A DNA stretch of 64,000 nucleotides from Pseudomonas oryzihabitans (lineage in GTDB: Bacteria; Pseudomonadota; Gammaproteobacteria; Pseudomonadales; Pseudomonadaceae). A program made the translations under genes and the position numbers. Shown here in pieces: positions 62,480 to 64,000 of the stretch. Within the stretch, counting starts at the first letter, position 1. Each line of letters opens with the position of its first letter. The stretch covers positions 2,874,501 through 2,938,500 of the forward strand of contig NZ_CP013987.1 of NCBI RefSeq assembly GCF_001518815.1, in the 5' to 3' direction. A model generated the notes under the pieces. It had not been told where the DNA came from, searched no databases, and was given only the letters and a program-made list of their open reading frames with translations.

Positions 62480-63370
62480 ATGAAGACTCCTCGCGTTTCC
62501 CTCGATCAGTGGCGGACCCTGCAGGCGGTGGTGGACCACGGCGGCTATGCCCAGGCCGCCGAGGTGCTGCACCGCTCCCAGTCGTCGATCAGCTATACCG
62601 TCGCCCGCATGCAGGAGCAGCTCGGCGTGCCGCTGCTGCGCCTGGAGGGCCGTCGCGCCGTGTTGACCGACGCCGGCGCCGTGCTGCTGCGCCGTTCGCG
62701 CCGGCTGGTGCAGCAGGCCAGCCAGCTGGAAGAGCTGGCCTACCACATGGAACAGGGATGGGAGTCCGAGGTGCGCCTGGTGGTGGACGCCGCCTATCCG
62801 ACTCGCTCGCTGTTGCTGTGCCTGCGCGAATTCATGCCGCAGAGTCGCGGCTGCCGGGTGCGTCTGCGCGAAGAGGTCCTGTCCGGGGTGGAAGAAGCCC
62901 TGCTCGATGGCTCGGCGGACCTGGCGATCACCGGCCTGGTGATCGCGGCCCACCTGGGCGCCTCCCTGGGCAATGTCGAGTTCGTCGCGGTCGCCCATCC
63001 CGAGCATCCGCTTCATCAATTGCAGCGCACCCTGGTGACCGCTGATCTGGAAGAGCAGCTGCAGATCGTCATTCGTGACAGCGGTCGCGCCCAGCCGCGC
63101 GATGCCGGCTGGCTGGCCGCCGAGCAGCGCTGGACGGTAGGCAGCATCAGCACCGCGGCCACCTTCCTGCGTGACGGCCTGGGCTTCGCCTGGCTGCCAC
63201 GGGATGCCATCCAGACCGACCTCGACGCCGGGCTGCTCAAGCCGCTGCCGCTGGAACAGGGCGCGCACCGCTTCCATCCCTTCCAGCTCTACAAGACCCG
63301 CCAGCACGAGCTGGGCCCGGCCTCGCAGATCCTCATGAACCTCCTGCGCAAGCACGCTCTCCCACGCTGA
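62480..63370 (+). CDS. LysR-family transcriptional regulator
   Basis: 296 residues from ATG 62480; an ATG at 62450 would add ten residues. N-terminal helix-turn-helix: [38 protein letters not shown]. The C-terminal effector domain follows ([19 protein letters not shown], with substrate-pocket-like DLAITGLV). It stands alone between the DUF3060 gene and the cyclophilin, so its target is not evident. Confidence 0.88.
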   Translation: MKTPRVSLDQWRTLQAVVDHGGYAQAAEVLHRSQSSISYTVARMQEQLGVPLLRLEGRRAVLTDAGAVLLRRSRRLVQQASQLEELAYHMEQGWESEVRLVVDAAYPTRSLLLCLREFMPQSRGCRVRLREEVLSGVEEALLDGSADLAITGLVIAAHLGASLGNVEFVAVAHPEHPLHQLQRTLVTADLEEQLQIVIRDSGRAQPRDAGWLAAEQRWTVGSISTAATFLRDGLGFAWLPRDAIQTDLDAGLLKPLPLEQGAHRFHPFQLYKTRQHELGPASQILMNLLRKHALPR

Positions 63371-63435
63371 CCGTGGCGGGGGGCCAGCCGGGTTGCTATC
63401 GTTCGCCAGTCGTCTCCGCCACTCAAGGATCCATC

Positions 63436-63987
63436 ATGTTCAAAGCCCTGCTTGCCGCCTGCGCCCTGTTCGTCGCCTCCACCGCCTGGGCCGCGGACAA
63501 TCCGCACGTGCTCATCAGCACCAACAAGGGTGACATCGAGGTCGAGCTGGATGCGGCCAAGGCACCGGTCAGTACCGAGAACTTCCTCGCCTATGTCGAC
63601 AGCGGCTTCTACAAGGGCACCCTGTTTCACCGCGTGATCCCCGGCTTCATGATCCAGGGCGGCGGCTACACCCGCGACATGCAGGAAAAGCGCACCAAGG
63701 CACCGATCAAGAACGAAGCCGACAATGGCCTGAAGAACCTGCGCGGCACCCTGGCCATGGCACGTACTTCGGACGTCAACTCCGCCACCAGTCAGTTCTT
63801 CATCAACGTCGAGAACAATGCCTTCCTCGACCACGGCTCGCGAGACTTCGGCTACGCGGTATTCGGCAAGGTCGTGCGTGGCATGGAAGTCGTTGACCAG
63901 ATCGCCGGGGTCCAGACCACCCGCCAGGGCATGCTGCGCGACATTCCTCGTGAACCGGTCATGATTCTCGCTGCCAAACGGCTGTAA
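63436..63987 (+). CDS. ppiA: Periplasmic peptidyl-prolyl cis-trans isomerase (cyclophilin)
   Basis: 183 residues from ATG 63436. Signal peptide of about 20 residues ([18 protein letters not shown]). Cyclophilin core: [14 protein letters not shown] with the catalytic Arg, [18 protein letters not shown], and [16 protein letters not shown]. Assists proline isomerisation during folding of exported proteins. The gene ends 13 bases before the window edge. Confidence 0.94.
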   Translation: MFKALLAACALFVASTAWAADNPHVLISTNKGDIEVELDAAKAPVSTENFLAYVDSGFYKGTLFHRVIPGFMIQGGGYTRDMQEKRTKAPIKNEADNGLKNLRGTLAMARTSDVNSATSQFFINVENNAFLDHGSRDFGYAVFGKVVRGMEVVDQIAGVQTTRQGMLRDIPREPVMILAAKRL

Positions 63988-64000
63988 GCCGAACCGTCCG

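Overview
The window is a GC-rich chromosomal segment of a Pseudomonas. The genus call rests on a XenA-type xenobiotic reductase, a cyanide-insensitive CioAB oxidase with an ANR-like box, a pyoverdine-type siderophore exporter, and many chemotaxis and c-di-GMP signalling genes. The P. oryzihabitans/psychrotolerans branch is possible, but that is inference. No rRNA, tRNA, CRISPR array, phage or insertion sequence was seen.

Region 1 (1-27,320, almost all on the minus strand) is a siderophore locus. Read leftwards from the right, it holds an ECF sigma factor, a PvdE/SyrD-type ABC exporter, an ornithine N5-monooxygenase and two giant peptide synthetases. The second synthetase runs off the left edge. 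Two Fur-like boxes sit in front of the two transcription units. The assembly line reads: fatty-acyl loader, Asp with epimerase, Dab-like, Ser with epimerase, X, Ser, X. X has a specificity code that fits hydroxyornithine by context. This order is not that of a pyoverdine. It matches the head group of the marinobactins, which are acylated peptide siderophores of marine bacteria (acyl, hydroxy-Asp, Dab, Ser, acetyl-hydroxy-Orn, Ser, acetyl-hydroxy-Orn). Two pairs of near-identical adenylation-domain segments show recent internal duplication or gene conversion.

Region 2 (27,600-32,330) is an AraC regulator, an outer-membrane channel-like protein, an MFS transporter and an amidase, all on the plus strand, which looks like an uptake and amide-hydrolysis cassette. 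Region 3 (32,500-38,000) carries an orphan hybrid histidine kinase, a HI0933-family flavoprotein, an M19 dipeptidase-like protein and a small secreted protein. Region 4 (38,000-41,530) is the CydP-CioA-CioB-CydX-YbgE cytochrome bd-type oxidase operon. It is preceded by a near-perfect ANR/FNR site and ends in a clear terminator.

Region 5 (41,700-47,040) has a NIT-domain chemoreceptor, a LysE-family exporter and a CHASE4-PAS-GGDEF-EAL protein. Region 6 (47,290-59,890) is mainly purine catabolism: xdhABC and guanine deaminase, then 5-hydroxyisourate hydrolase, allantoinase PuuE, OHCU decarboxylase, allantoicase and ureidoglycolate lyase. Urate oxidase is missing from the window. XenA with a divergent ArsR regulator and a GDSL-type hydrolase lie between the two purine blocks. 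Region 7 (59,880-64,000) has two EamA/RarD permeases, a DUF3060-like secreted protein, a LysR regulator and a periplasmic cyclophilin.
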